This document shows positions 42,156-51,381 of a stretch of 61,824 nucleotides of DNA, one piece after another. The DNA lies in contig QKEJ01000175.1 in NCBI GenBank assembly GCA_003252375.1, positions 1 to 61,824 of the forward strand. The letters are read 5' to 3'. The position numbers and the translations under genes were made by a program. This DNA is from Halodesulfovibrio sp. GTDB lineage: Bacteria > Desulfobacterota > Desulfovibrionia > Desulfovibrionales > Desulfovibrionaceae. Numbering within the stretch: position 1 is the first letter of the stretch; each line of letters begins with the position of its first letter. The notes beneath the pieces are model-generated. The model saw nothing but the letters and a program-made list of their open reading frames with translations. It was not told the origin of the DNA and made no database searches.

Positions 42156-43514
42156 ATGATTCAACGCAGTTTTCATATAATGACCTTCGGCTGCCAGATG
42201 AACGCCAACGATTCCGACTGGCTCAAGCGCGCCCTCAACGCCCGCGGCTTCACCGAGGCCGCCACGGCGGAAGAGGCATCCGTCTTCATCCTGAACACCT
42301 GCTCCGTCCGGGAAAAGCCGGAGCAGAAGGTCTACAGCCTGCTCGGGCGCATCCAGAACATGACCAAGGGCCGTGACGACGTGCTCGTGGCCGTGGGCGG
42401 CTGCGTGGCCCAGCAGGTGGGACGCGGCTTCTTCAACCGCTTCAAGCAGGTGCGCCTCGTCTTCGGCACCGACGGCCTCGCCTCCGCTCCGCAGGCGCTG
42501 GACAGGCTGGTGGAAGAGGAGCAGCTGCGCATGAGCCTGCTGGACTTTTCCGACGAGTACCCGGAAAAGGAACAGGAATGGACGGGCGACACCGTGCCCA
42601 GCGCGGGCTTTGTCAACATCATGCAGGGCTGCGACAACTACTGCGCCTACTGCATCGTCCCCTACACCCGCGGCAGGCAGAAATCCCGCTCCAGCGTCTC
42701 CGTGCTTGAGGAATGCACCCGCCTCGTGGAGCGCGGCATGCGTGACATCACCCTGCTTGGCCAGAACGTGAATTCCTTCGGGCAGGACAGCCACGGCGAC
42801 GGCACCTCCTTTGCCGGGCTCCTGCACCAGGTGGCCGACATTCCCGGCCTTGAGCGCCTGCGCTTCGTCACCTCGCATCCCAAGGACATCGCGGATGAAG
42901 TCATCGAAGCCTTCGGCACCCGGGCCAACATCTGCCCGCGCCTGCACCTGCCCATGCAGTCCGGTTCCGACCGGATTCTCAAGATGATGGGGCGAAAATA
43001 CGACACCGCACGCTACCGCTCCATCGTGGACAAGCTGCGCGCCGCGCGTCCGGACCTGCAGCTGACCACGGACATCATCGTGGGCTTCCCCGGCGAGACG
43101 GAAGAAGACTTTCTGCAGACCCTGCATCTTGCGCAGGAAATCGGCTTTGCCCAATCCTTCTCCTTCAACTATTCGGACCGCCCCGGCACCCGCGCCGAGA
43201 TGCTGCCGGACAAGGTGGACAAGGCCGTCATGCAGGAGCGCCTGATGCGCTATCAGGACTGGCAGGCAGAGTATACTGAACAGATCCTTCATGGTATGGT
43301 AGGCTCAACGCAGGCCATCCTGTTCGAGGGCATGAGCAAGCGTTCGGACTCGGACGCCCCGGGGACCACATGGCAGGGACGCGATGTTTACGGCCAGCTG
43401 GTCCATGTCTCCCTGCCCGAGGATAACGACATGGCGGGAAAACTGCTGCCGGTACGCATCACAGAGGCCAAGAAGCACTCCCTGATCGGAGAAAAGGCTG
43501 GTGAACCATGGTAG
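42156..43514 (+). CDS. miaB: tRNA-2-methylthio-N6-isopentenyladenosine synthase MiaB
   Basis: The 452-residue protein is the radical-SAM methylthiotransferase that modifies A37 of tRNA. The N-terminal UPF0004 domain has the three auxiliary-cluster cysteines (FGCQMN, NTCSVRE and GGCVAQQ). The radical SAM motif is CDNYCAYCIVP (about residues 155-165), with the family sequence YTRGRQKSRS after it. The C-terminal TRAM domain (about 375-445) ends in ITEAKKHSLIGEK. I chose the ATG at 42156; a longer reading to 41589 spans the small membrane protein gene. The stop overlaps the start of the DUF151 gene by seven bases. Confidence 0.95.
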   Translation: MIQRSFHIMTFGCQMNANDSDWLKRALNARGFTEAATAEEASVFILNTCSVREKPEQKVYSLLGRIQNMTKGRDDVLVAVGGCVAQQVGRGFFNRFKQVRLVFGTDGLASAPQALDRLVEEEQLRMSLLDFSDEYPEKEQEWTGDTVPSAGFVNIMQGCDNYCAYCIVPYTRGRQKSRSSVSVLEECTRLVERGMRDITLLGQNVNSFGQDSHGDGTSFAGLLHQVADIPGLERLRFVTSHPKDIADEVIEAFGTRANICPRLHLPMQSGSDRILKMMGRKYDTARYRSIVDKLRAARPDLQLTTDIIVGFPGETEEDFLQTLHLAQEIGFAQSFSFNYSDRPGTRAEMLPDKVDKAVMQERLMRYQDWQAEYTEQILHGMVGSTQAILFEGMSKRSDSDAPGTTWQGRDVYGQLVHVSLPEDNDMAGKLLPVRITEAKKHSLIGEKAGEPW

Positions 43515-44113
43515 TCATGCAGGTTGCAGGACTTACCCTTGACGAACAGACCAAGGCCCCCATCCTGATTCTGAAGAATCCGCAGGGGGATGAGGTGTTG
43601 CCCATCTGGATAGGCGCCATGGAGGCCATGGCCATATCCGTGATGATCAATGCCGTCTCCGTGCCGCGCCCGCTCACCCACGACCTGCTCCTGAACGCCC
43701 TGCACGCCACCGGTGCCGATCTGCTGGGCATAGAGATCGTCGCACTCCGCGAGGGCACCTACTATGCCGAACTCGAACTCCTCACGGCAGACCGGCGCCA
43801 CAAGGTGGACTGCCGCCCGTCCGATGCCGTGGCCCTTGCCCTGCGCGCCAAGGTGCCCATCATGGTGCACCGCGCGGTGCTGGATGCGGCCGCCCGCGAC
43901 CGCATGCGTCCCTCCCCCACCGATGCGGCGCACCTTATTGAACCCGCCGACGCCGCAGCCGAAATGATGCGCCGGGCCGAAGCCCTGCGCACCCTGCACG
44001 AATCCGGACATGAGTCCGATGCGGACAGCCCGGAGCAGAATGCAGAGCAGGACGAAAAGGGCCTTGAGGAACTGCTCAAGCTGCTGGAGCCGGATACCAA
44101 GACCCGCATGTAG
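43508..44113 (+). CDS. DUF151 (BFN) family bifunctional nuclease-like protein
   Basis: The 201-residue protein begins with a BFN/DUF151 domain (residues 1-130). It reads GLTLDEQTKAPILILKNPQGDEVLPIWIGAMEAMAI, then RPLTHDLLLNALHATGADLLGIEIVALREGTYYAELEL and KVDCRPSDAVALALRAKVPIMVH. A second part (about 130-201) is helical and acidic, with EKGLEELLKLLEPDTKTRM. Nuclease activity has been reported for plant BFN proteins; the bacterial role is not settled. It overlaps miaB by seven bases and is likely co-translated, so a link to tRNA modification is possible but unproven. Confidence 0.87.
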   Translation: MVVMQVAGLTLDEQTKAPILILKNPQGDEVLPIWIGAMEAMAISVMINAVSVPRPLTHDLLLNALHATGADLLGIEIVALREGTYYAELELLTADRRHKVDCRPSDAVALALRAKVPIMVHRAVLDAAARDRMRPSPTDAAHLIEPADAAAEMMRRAEALRTLHESGHESDADSPEQNAEQDEKGLEELLKLLEPDTKTRM

Positions 44114-44224
44114 CCCTCAGGGCTTCCCCTTCTGCCGCAGCATCATGCGGCAGCCCCCCCCTTTGCACTCGCCCTCTTTCCTCCTACCATTCTTAACAAA
44201 AATAGCCCTTTGCTTCAGACAGTT

Positions 44225-44240
44225 CGGGCATGCTCTTGCA
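44225..44240 (+). promoter_or_regulatory. Possible sigma-54-type promoter for the EF-hand gene
   Basis: CGGGCATGCTCTTGCA has GG and GC at the right 12-base spacing and a perfect TTGCA at -12, but the -24 box is poor. It lies 77 bp before the EF-hand ATG. The fit is weaker than the sigma-54 site at 54384. Confidence 0.3.
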
Positions 44241-44316
44241 CGTTGTTCACCGGACGGCCGGAATGGGTACTTTTTGCCGCCTCCGGCACAGGACAACCTG
44301 AACAGAGAGGTACGTC

Positions 44317-45135
44317 ATGTCTATCTACGGCGTTGGGAGCAGTTCGACGACTGCGAGCAGCATGTCGGAAATGCTCGCCCAGCTGCGTGAAAAGCAGCAG
44401 AACAGCGGAGATTCGGGCGACTTCGCAACATCGTTCATCTCGGACCATGATACGGACGGCGACGATGCCCTCAGCATCGGCGAGACCGATTTCAGCGAGG
44501 AGATGTTCAGCTCCATCGACACCGATGGAGACGGCACCCTGTCCGCCGAGGAATTGGCGGCAGAGGAGGAAAAGAGGCAATCGCAGGGTGCGTTCAACAT
44601 GTCCATGCGCGGCATGATGACCACCGACGAGATGGCCGCCTCCCTCGTATCCGATCTGGATACGGATGGGGACGGCGTGCTCAGCTCCAGCGAACTTGCC
44701 ATGGACGCGGACCTCTTCAGCGAAATCGATGCCGACGGCGACGGCACGCTGAGCGCGGAAGAGATCAGCGCGGACATGCAGTCCCGCATGGAAGAAATGC
44801 AGGACACCGTGGCCAGCATGGGGGCGAACGCGGAAGCCGTGGCATCTGAAGCGTCCGGGGCAAGTGGCACTGCCGGCGCTTCGGGGAGTTCCGAGGAAGA
44901 GGAGTATGACGAGCTCGACCTCAACGAGGACGGCATTGTCAGCGCCGACGAACTGCGGCAGGCCATGATGAGCGGCATGCTCGGCGGGGACGAGCTGAGC
45001 GGTCTCGGCGCAACGTCCACCGAATCGTCCTCGGACGGTTCCGGGTCGACCTTCATGCGCCGCATGGCCGACCAGGCCTACACCATGTCCCAGATGATGG
45101 GTGAAGCAGGCTCCACCGCCTCCATGACCATCTGA
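44317..45135 (+). CDS. Five-EF-hand calcium-binding protein
   Basis: The 272-residue protein contains five canonical 12-residue EF-hand loops: residues 45-56 (DTDGDDALSIGE), 68-79 (DTDGDGTLSAEE), 115-126 (DTDGDGVLSSSE), 138-149 (DADGDGTLSAEE) and 201-212 (DLNEDGIVSADE). Each has acidic residues at positions 1, 3, 5 and 12. There is no Sec signal peptide; the N-terminus MSIYGVGSSSTTASSM is Ser-rich and may act as a secretion signal, as in effector-like EF-hand proteins of the XopAW style. The Ser/Ala/Gly-rich region at about 173-195 separates loop 5. Composition is very acidic. Calcium binding is likely; export is inference. Confidence 0.82.
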   Translation: MSIYGVGSSSTTASSMSEMLAQLREKQQNSGDSGDFATSFISDHDTDGDDALSIGETDFSEEMFSSIDTDGDGTLSAEELAAEEEKRQSQGAFNMSMRGMMTTDEMAASLVSDLDTDGDGVLSSSELAMDADLFSEIDADGDGTLSAEEISADMQSRMEEMQDTVASMGANAEAVASEASGASGTAGASGSSEEEEYDELDLNEDGIVSADELRQAMMSGMLGGDELSGLGATSTESSSDGSGSTFMRRMADQAYTMSQMMGEAGSTASMTI

Positions 45136-45159
45136 TCCCCCTTCGCCATCCGCGAATAT

Positions 45160-45199
45160 GCGGCTCTCCGGTATGCGCAAGCAGCATCCGGAGAGCCGC
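45160..45199 (+). terminator. Hairpin terminator after the EF-hand gene
   Basis: Twelve-base arms GCGGCTCTCCGG and complement around a 16-base loop, 25 bp after the EF-hand stop, followed by only a weak T-run. Confidence 0.65.
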
Positions 45200-45280
45200 T
45201 GCGTTGCATAGCGCCCTGCTCTGGCGTATAGCGTTGTCTGACCCGTGTCACACACCATTCCGGAGAACAGGAACGCCCAG

Positions 45281-45940
45281 ATGATCGACCTTCACGTGCA
45301 CACCGTCCTCAGCGACGGCACCCAGACCCCGGCGGATGCCATGCGCTACGCGCGCATGGCGGGCTACCGGGCCATAGCCTTTACCGACCACGCGGACATG
45401 AGCAGCATGGGACATATTCTCGACCGCCTGCGCCCCATGATCCGTCCCTACTCCATCCATGCGGGCATTGATCTCTTTGCCGGGGTGGAACTGACCAACA
45501 TTCCCGCTGCCCTCATTCCCGACACCATCCGTGAAGCCCGCGAACTGGGTGCGCAGGTGGTCTGCGTGCACGGGCAGACCCTCGGCGACCTCGTGGAGGA
45601 AGGCACCAACCTTGCCGCCATTGAGGGCGGCGCGGACATCCTGTGCCACCCCGGTCTCATCACGGAAGAGGAAGCAACGCTCGCCGCCGAGCGGGGCGTG
45701 CTGCTGGAAATATCCACCCGCCCCTCCAACGCGCTGGCCAACGGCCACGTGGTTGCCACGGCCCGCCGCTGCGGCGCACGCATGGTCATCAACAACGACG
45801 CCCACGCCCGGCAGGATTTCATACCGCAGGACCTGCGCCGTGCCATCGCCATCGGCGCCGGCATGACGCCGGAAGAATTCCGCACTGCAGAAGAAAACAG
45901 CCGCCAATTCGTTTTGCGCTTGCTACAAGGCAAAATATAG
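45281..45940 (+). CDS. PHP domain histidinol-phosphatase-like protein
   Basis: The 219-residue protein has a PHP metal-dependent phosphoesterase domain. It shows DLHVHTVLSDGTQTP (HxH...SDG), YRAIAFTDHADMS (the DHAD His/Asp), FAGVELT (Glu), VVCVHGQTLGDLVEEGTN and ILCHPGLIT (His). The INNDAHARQDF stretch supplies the later Asp/His. It may hydrolyse histidinol phosphate or another sugar or nucleoside phosphate; many such proteins have no assigned substrate. I chose ATG 45281 with AGGAAC upstream over a GTG at 45245. It is followed 91 bp later by the adenosine deaminase-like gene. Confidence 0.87.
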   Translation: MIDLHVHTVLSDGTQTPADAMRYARMAGYRAIAFTDHADMSSMGHILDRLRPMIRPYSIHAGIDLFAGVELTNIPAALIPDTIREARELGAQVVCVHGQTLGDLVEEGTNLAAIEGGADILCHPGLITEEEATLAAERGVLLEISTRPSNALANGHVVATARRCGARMVINNDAHARQDFIPQDLRRAIAIGAGMTPEEFRTAEENSRQFVLRLLQGKI

Positions 45941-46031
45941 ACTATATGATATCAGTTGCAAGTTTTCAGGACCACGGCGCACCTGCCGACTGGTTCCGCC
46001 CTTTGTCCAGTCCATGAACAGGAGTCCCAGC

Positions 46032-47576
46032 ATGAGACACATGACGCTTTGCCTTGTTATCCTCCTGGTGCTGTTGCCGGCGGCCTCGTTCGGCAAGCAA
46101 GTTCCGTCGCTGAATGAAAAGGCCACGGCCACCTATTTCGACGCCATCCGCACAAGCCCGCCCATGCTGCGCGGATTCCTGGCCCAGATGCCCAAGGGAG
46201 CCGACCTGCACACGCACCTTTCCGGGGCCGTCTATGCGGAGGACTTCCTGCAGTGGGCCATGGAGGACGGCCGGTGCATCAACACCACTACCTTCGCCGT
46301 ATCCCCCGCCCCGCAAGGCGCGGGCAAGAAGGCGCAGCCCTGTCCGGGCGGAACCGTTGCCGCAGGCACCCTTGCCGACAACACCGCCCTCTACTCAGCC
46401 GCCGTTAACGCCTTTTCCACCCGCGACCGTTCGACCAACGGATGGATGTGGGGACATGACCAGTTCTTCAGCACGTTCGGCAAGTTCGGCGTGGCCACGG
46501 TCGGCAGAACACCGGACATGCTTGCCTCGGTCGTGCGTCGGGCCGCAGCCCAGCACATCCTTTACCTGGAAGTCATGAGTTCCATCTATCCAGGAGACCT
46601 CAAGGCCATTGCCAAGGCCGCGGGATGGAACGGCAAGGCTGACAAGACTCTTGCCGCGCTCCGGGCAAAGGGGCTGTTCGACTCCATCCCCCAGTCCATC
46701 AAGCAGCGCACCGATGAACTCGCCATCATGCGGGCCCAGCTGGGCAATGAAGGCAAGGATATCGCCGTCGCCTTCATTCAGCAGATCAACAGGACCGCCG
46801 CCCCCGAGCAGGTCTTCGCGCAGTTGGCATACTCCTTTGAGCTTGTGCGCCAATCCGCCGAGACCGTCTCCCTCAATCTCGTGGCCCCGGAAGACAACCC
46901 CGTGGCCCTCAGAGACTACGCCCTGCACATGGCCATGATCGACGCCCTCTATTCCCGCCCCGAATACACGGGCACAAACATCACCCTGCATGCGGGCGAA
47001 CTGACCCTGGGTCTTGTCCCGCCCCGTCACCTGCGCTCCCACATCCGTGACGCCATCACGGCCGGTCATGCCAGACGCATCGGGCATGGCGTGGATGCCC
47101 TGTACGAGGATGCCCCCATGTCCCTGCTCCGGCAGATGCACCGGGAACATATCGCCGTCGAGGTCTGCCTGACCAGCAACGATGTCATCCTCAACGTGAC
47201 CGGCGCCGAACACCCCTTTGACGTCTACAGGCAGCAGGGAGTTCCCGTGGTGCTCAACACGGACGACGAAGGTGTTTCACGCATCGACCTGACCAACGAA
47301 TATGTCCGAGCTGCCCGCGACTACAACCTGAGCTACGACAACATGAAGACCCTGTCGCGCAACAGCCTTGAATACAGCTTCCTTCCCGGCGAAAGTCTGT
47401 GGGCTAACCCGGAGACCTTCACCATGCACGATGCCTGCAAGGATTCGCTCATCGGACACGAAACAGCGACCTGCAACAGGCTGCTGGAGAAAAGTCCCAG
47501 GGCGAAGATGCAGTGGCGGCTGGAGAAGGCCCTGACGGCATTCGAACGGACCATCGCCACCCGCTACGCCCAATAG
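46032..47576 (+). CDS. Exported adenosine deaminase family protein
   Basis: The 514-residue protein has a signal peptide (about 1-22, MTLCLVILLVLLPAASFG) and a metal-dependent deaminase/amidohydrolase fold. Metal His residues are in KGADLHTHLSGA (HTH), ITLHAGELTLG (HAGE), and the RRIGHGVDALYE segment. The catalytic and metal Asp residues lie in VLNTDDEGVSRIDL. It is longer than cytoplasmic adenosine deaminase (~340) and resembles ADGF/CECR1-type secreted enzymes in length. It should act on a purine nucleoside in the periplasm or outside; the nucleoside is not certain. AGGAG precedes ATG 46032. A good terminator follows. Confidence 0.85.
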   Translation: MRHMTLCLVILLVLLPAASFGKQVPSLNEKATATYFDAIRTSPPMLRGFLAQMPKGADLHTHLSGAVYAEDFLQWAMEDGRCINTTTFAVSPAPQGAGKKAQPCPGGTVAAGTLADNTALYSAAVNAFSTRDRSTNGWMWGHDQFFSTFGKFGVATVGRTPDMLASVVRRAAAQHILYLEVMSSIYPGDLKAIAKAAGWNGKADKTLAALRAKGLFDSIPQSIKQRTDELAIMRAQLGNEGKDIAVAFIQQINRTAAPEQVFAQLAYSFELVRQSAETVSLNLVAPEDNPVALRDYALHMAMIDALYSRPEYTGTNITLHAGELTLGLVPPRHLRSHIRDAITAGHARRIGHGVDALYEDAPMSLLRQMHREHIAVEVCLTSNDVILNVTGAEHPFDVYRQQGVPVVLNTDDEGVSRIDLTNEYVRAARDYNLSYDNMKTLSRNSLEYSFLPGESLWANPETFTMHDACKDSLIGHETATCNRLLEKSPRAKMQWRLEKALTAFERTIATRYAQ

Positions 47577-47600
47577 GGCAAGGCCATACCAACCTGCAAG

Positions 47601-47635
47601 AACAAGGCGGCACCGGATGACGGTGCCGCCTTGTT
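47601..47635 (+). terminator. Rho-independent terminator after the adenosine deaminase gene
   Basis: Fifteen-base perfect arms AACAAGGCGGCACCG and complement around a five-base loop, 24 bp after the stop. It separates this gene from the RND pump gene, so the pump is probably transcribed alone. Confidence 0.85.
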
Positions 47636-47690
47636 GTGGTATGGGGGACACTCAGACGCAGAGAACCGAACCCTATCCAGCGAGCTCTCC

Positions 47691-50600
47691 ATGGACTTCA
47701 TCCAGTTTTCCATACGCAAGCCGGTCGCCATCTTTGTCGGTGTCATCCTCGTGGTCATGTTCGGCACCATCGGCCTGCTGAGCATGCCCTACCAGCTCAG
47801 CCCCACGGTCACGGAACCGGAAATCACGGTCACCACCACCTGGAGCGGGGCCACCCCCTACGAGGTGGAACGCGACATCATCGAGGAGCAGGAAAAGGTT
47901 CTCAAGGGGCTTCCCAACCTCATCACCATGGAATCCACTGCGTCCAGCGGCCAGAGCCAGATAACCCTGCGCTTCAAGCTGGGCACCGACGTGGACAACT
48001 CGCTGCTGCGCGTCTCCAACAAGCTCAATGAGGTCCCCTCCTATCCGGACAACGTGGACAGGCCCATCATCAGCGCTACCGGCGAGTCCTCCTCCCCGGT
48101 TATCTGGCTGATACTCAAAACCCTGCCCGGGAACGCCCGTTCCGTGGATACCTACCGTACCTTCTTTGAAGACGAGGTGCGCCAGTACCTTGAACGCGTC
48201 AACGGCGTTTCCGACCTCATGGTCTTCGGCGGCACGGAACAGCAGATGCAGGTGGTGGTGGACGCGCGCAAGCTTGCCGCCCACGGCCTGACCATTTCCG
48301 ACGTGATGAACGTTCTGGGTTCGGAAAACGCCAACATTTCCGCAGGCACCATGGATCTGGGCCGTCGCCAGTACCGCATCCGCACCGTGGCCGAATTCGA
48401 CTCGCCGCAGGCCATCCTTGATGCGGTCATCCAGTCCAGTGGCGCTCGGCGCATCACCGTGGCCGACGTGGCTGATGCCGATTTCGGCTACCAGAAGCGC
48501 ACCGCCGCCATGCTCCACAACGGCGAACCCGGCATTGTCTGCGGCATCCGCCCCGAGGCAGGCACCAACATCCTGACCATGACCGATGCCGCCGAAGCCG
48601 TGGTGAACGAACTGAACGCCGGGCTGCTGAAGCAGAACGGCCTGCACTTCACCTGGAGCTACGACCAGCGCCCCTACATCAACGGCGCCATCGATCTGGT
48701 GAAGGAAAACATCATCATCGGGGGTGTGCTGGCCATCGTGGTACTGCTGGTCTTCCTGCAGTCCGCCACCTCCACCATCGTGGTAGCCGTGGCCATCCCC
48801 ATCAGCGTGGTGGGCACCTTCATCTTCATGAGCGCACTGGGCCGCAACCTGAACGTGGTGAGCCTGGCGGGCATTTCCTTTGCCGTGGGCATGCTGGTGG
48901 ACAACGCCATCGTCGTACTGGAGAACATCGACCGGCACCGCGCCATGGGCAAGACTCCGTTCCGGGCCACCTACGACGGCACCAGCGAAGTGTGGGGCGC
49001 GGTGGTGGCCTCCACCCTGACCACGGTGGCGGTCTTCCTCCCCGTGGCCTTCATCGAGCAGGAGGCGGGGCAGCTTTTCAAGGACATCGCCATCGCCGTC
49101 ACCTGCGCCATCACGCTCAGCCTCTTCGTCTCGGTCTCGGTGATCCCCATGCTGGCCAACCTCTTCTACACCATCTCCCGAAAGCGCCACTCGGACACCA
49201 AGCTCCTGCCGGTCATCGACCACATCGGCAGCGCCATAGCAGACGGCTTCATGGGGCTGCTTTCCCTTGCGCTACGCAACGCATCAACACGCATCATCAC
49301 CGTCCTCACCCTTACGGCGGTCTCCATATTCATCACTTGGGCGGCATTTCCAAAAATGGAGTACCTGCCCCAGGGCAACCGCAACCTCATTCTGAACATC
49401 CTGATTCCCCCGCCGGGTCTTTCCTACGGGGAACGCATGGACATCGGGCACTACATAGCCGACACGTACGCCCCCCTGTACAATGCCACGGAAGACGTGA
49501 ATGGCCTGCCCCCCATCGATGCCCTCTTCTATGTGGGGGCGCCGGACTTCGTGCTCTTCGGCACCACCTCCAAGGTGGAGGATCGGGCTTCGGAGTACAT
49601 TCCCCCCTTCACCCGGACCATCCGCTCCATTCCGGGCATGTACGGGGTATCCATGCAGGCAGGGATTTTCCAGAACAGCATCGGCAAGGGGCGGACCATC
49701 GAAGTGGATCTCTCCGCAGGCGACATCAACCGCCTGGTCGGCGGAGCGGGCGCCCTGTTCGGGACGCTCATGCAGGCCATTCCCGGTGTTCAGGTGCGTC
49801 CGGTGCCTTCTCTTGAACTGCTCTTCCCCGAGGTGAAGTTCCACCCCGACAGGGACAGGCTGCGCGCTGCAGGACTCTCCTCCAGAGATCTCGGCATTGC
49901 CGTGGATGTCCTCATGGACGGACGCGAGGTCGGCGATTTCAAGGAAGAGGGGAAAAAGAAGATCGATCTGGTGCTCAAAAGCGCCGACGAGAGCATCCGC
50001 ACCCCGGAAGACGTGTATTATGCGCTGGTGGCCACTCCCAACGGCGTACCGGTTCCGGTCTCTTCACTGGTGACCATGGAACGGACCAACGGCATAACCC
50101 AGATCCGCCACCTTGAACGCAAGCGGACAGTCACCCTGCAAGTCACCCCGCCGGCAACCATGCCGCTGGAACAGGCCATGGACATGATCAGCGGCGACAT
50201 CATCCCCAAACTCGCACAGGGGCCCCTTGCAGACATCCAGCACCGCCTTTCCGGCGCAGCGGACAAGCTGACCCAGACCCGCGAGGCGCTGCAATGGAAC
50301 TTCCTGCTCGCCGTGGCCATCACCTACCTGCTCATGGCCGCCCTGTTCGAGAACTTCATCTATCCGTTCATCATCCTGTTCACGGTTCCCCTCGCTTCCG
50401 CAGGGGGTATTCTGGGCCTCAAGCTGGAGAATCTGTTCATTGCCCCGCAGCCCATGGACGTCCTCACCATGCTCGGCTTCATCATCCTTATCGGGGTGGT
50501 GGTGAACAATGCCATTCTCATCGTGCACCAGTCGCTGAACAACATCCGCGAAGGGGGGATGGCGCACAGGGAGGCGGTGCTCGAATCCGTACGCACCCGC

Positions 50601-50810
50601 CTCAGACCCATCTACATGAGCGCCACGACCTCGGTCTTCGGCATGCTGCCGCTGGCCGTGGCTCCGGGCCCCGGTTCCGAACTCTACCGGGGACTGGGAT
50701 CTGTCGTACTGGGGGGACTCGCCCTGTCCACCGTCTTCACGGTCTTCGTCATCCCCTCACTGCTGCTCTTTGTCATCGGCATGGAAAAGCCGTCCTCAGC
50801 CCCGGATTAA
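47691..50810 (+). CDS. RND-type multidrug efflux permease (AcrB/HAE1 family), orphan
   Basis: The 1039-residue inner-membrane protein has the RND layout. The first membrane helix is MDFIQFSIRKPVAIFVGVI. The first periplasmic loop reads YQLSPTVTEPEITVTTTWSGATPYEVERDI, and the conserved TM4 block is SFAVGMLVDNAIVVLENIDRHR, with proton-relay Asp. A second half is similar, with FIILIGVVVNNAILIVHQSLN. Length and motifs fit AcrB/MexB-type or HAE1 pumps for drugs, dyes or detergents. No adaptor (MFP) or outer-membrane factor gene lies next to it, so it must use partners encoded elsewhere. The ATG at 47691 has only a weak ribosome-binding site. Confidence 0.92.
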   Translation: MDFIQFSIRKPVAIFVGVILVVMFGTIGLLSMPYQLSPTVTEPEITVTTTWSGATPYEVERDIIEEQEKVLKGLPNLITMESTASSGQSQITLRFKLGTDVDNSLLRVSNKLNEVPSYPDNVDRPIISATGESSSPVIWLILKTLPGNARSVDTYRTFFEDEVRQYLERVNGVSDLMVFGGTEQQMQVVVDARKLAAHGLTISDVMNVLGSENANISAGTMDLGRRQYRIRTVAEFDSPQAILDAVIQSSGARRITVADVADADFGYQKRTAAMLHNGEPGIVCGIRPEAGTNILTMTDAAEAVVNELNAGLLKQNGLHFTWSYDQRPYINGAIDLVKENIIIGGVLAIVVLLVFLQSATSTIVVAVAIPISVVGTFIFMSALGRNLNVVSLAGISFAVGMLVDNAIVVLENIDRHRAMGKTPFRATYDGTSEVWGAVVASTLTTVAVFLPVAFIEQEAGQLFKDIAIAVTCAITLSLFVSVSVIPMLANLFYTISRKRHSDTKLLPVIDHIGSAIADGFMGLLSLALRNASTRIITVLTLTAVSIFITWAAFPKMEYLPQGNRNLILNILIPPPGLSYGERMDIGHYIADTYAPLYNATEDVNGLPPIDALFYVGAPDFVLFGTTSKVEDRASEYIPPFTRTIRSIPGMYGVSMQAGIFQNSIGKGRTIEVDLSAGDINRLVGGAGALFGTLMQAIPGVQVRPVPSLELLFPEVKFHPDRDRLRAAGLSSRDLGIAVDVLMDGREVGDFKEEGKKKIDLVLKSADESIRTPEDVYYALVATPNGVPVPVSSLVTMERTNGITQIRHLERKRTVTLQVTPPATMPLEQAMDMISGDIIPKLAQGPLADIQHRLSGAADKLTQTREALQWNFLLAVAITYLLMAALFENFIYPFIILFTVPLASAGGILGLKLENLFIAPQPMDVLTMLGFIILIGVVVNNAILIVHQSLNNIREGGMAHREAVLESVRTRLRPIYMSATTSVFGMLPLAVAPGPGSELYRGLGSVVLGGLALSTVFTVFVIPSLLLFVIGMEKPSSAPD

Positions 50811-50954
50811 CCGCAGGCTCCCCGGCTGCACCACCGGGAGACCACACGCACCGGCGAAATCTCCGAAAGACACTAAAGATGGACCGGAATCGGTCGATAG
50901 AGTCTGTGTACCCGGAAAACGTCGCATCCCGCATGTGCAATGAGGAATTGGTGT

Positions 50955-51371
50955 ATGCTGAACTACTACCGATACAAAGAAGTCTATGAACTTTTCCTGA
51001 AGGGAAAGGAAGAAGAGGCCAAGCATCTCCTCATGGAGTTGCAATCCAGATATGTTGAAGTGTGCGACGAAAATACCATGCTCAAGTCCCAGATTCAGGA
51101 ATTCGAGGACATCCTGTACCTGTCCAAGAACCTTATCTTTGACGGCAGCCATTACTGGCTTATTACGGGCAACATCAAGCAGGGACCGTTCTGCACCTCC
51201 TGCTACAACAGAGATGGTGTTCTCATCCGCCTGCATGATAATGGTGAAAACCGCAAATGCTATACCTGTGGTACGGCTTATGACAGGGACAGCGCCATAC
51301 CTGCGATTGATGGAGTGGAGAAGGTTACCGCACCGCAACGTATGGCAAAGGTTATTCCACTCTATAAATAG
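50955..51371 (+). CDS. Coiled-coil/zinc-ribbon protein, function unknown
   Basis: The 138-residue protein has two parts. The N-terminal half is helical (about 1-56: YRYKEVYELFLKGKEEEAKHLLMELQSRYVEVCDENTMLKSQIQEF), likely a coiled coil. The second half carries a zinc-ribbon: FCTSCYNRDGVLIRL, then KCYTCGTAY, giving CxxC at about 85-88 and CxxC at about 107-110. I do not recognise a family. The layout resembles small transcription- or nucleic-acid-binding adaptor proteins. GAGGA lies before the ATG at 50955. It is followed 10 bp later by a 38-residue membrane protein gene. Confidence 0.72.
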   Translation: MLNYYRYKEVYELFLKGKEEEAKHLLMELQSRYVEVCDENTMLKSQIQEFEDILYLSKNLIFDGSHYWLITGNIKQGPFCTSCYNRDGVLIRLHDNGENRKCYTCGTAYDRDSAIPAIDGVEKVTAPQRMAKVIPLYK

Positions 51372-51381
51372 GGAGTATGTC

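Noticed and set aside
47673-49223. A 516-codon minus-strand frame inside the RND pump gene
   Set aside because: It is a His/Gly/Asp-rich shadow of the plus-strand pump; no ribosome-binding site or domain.
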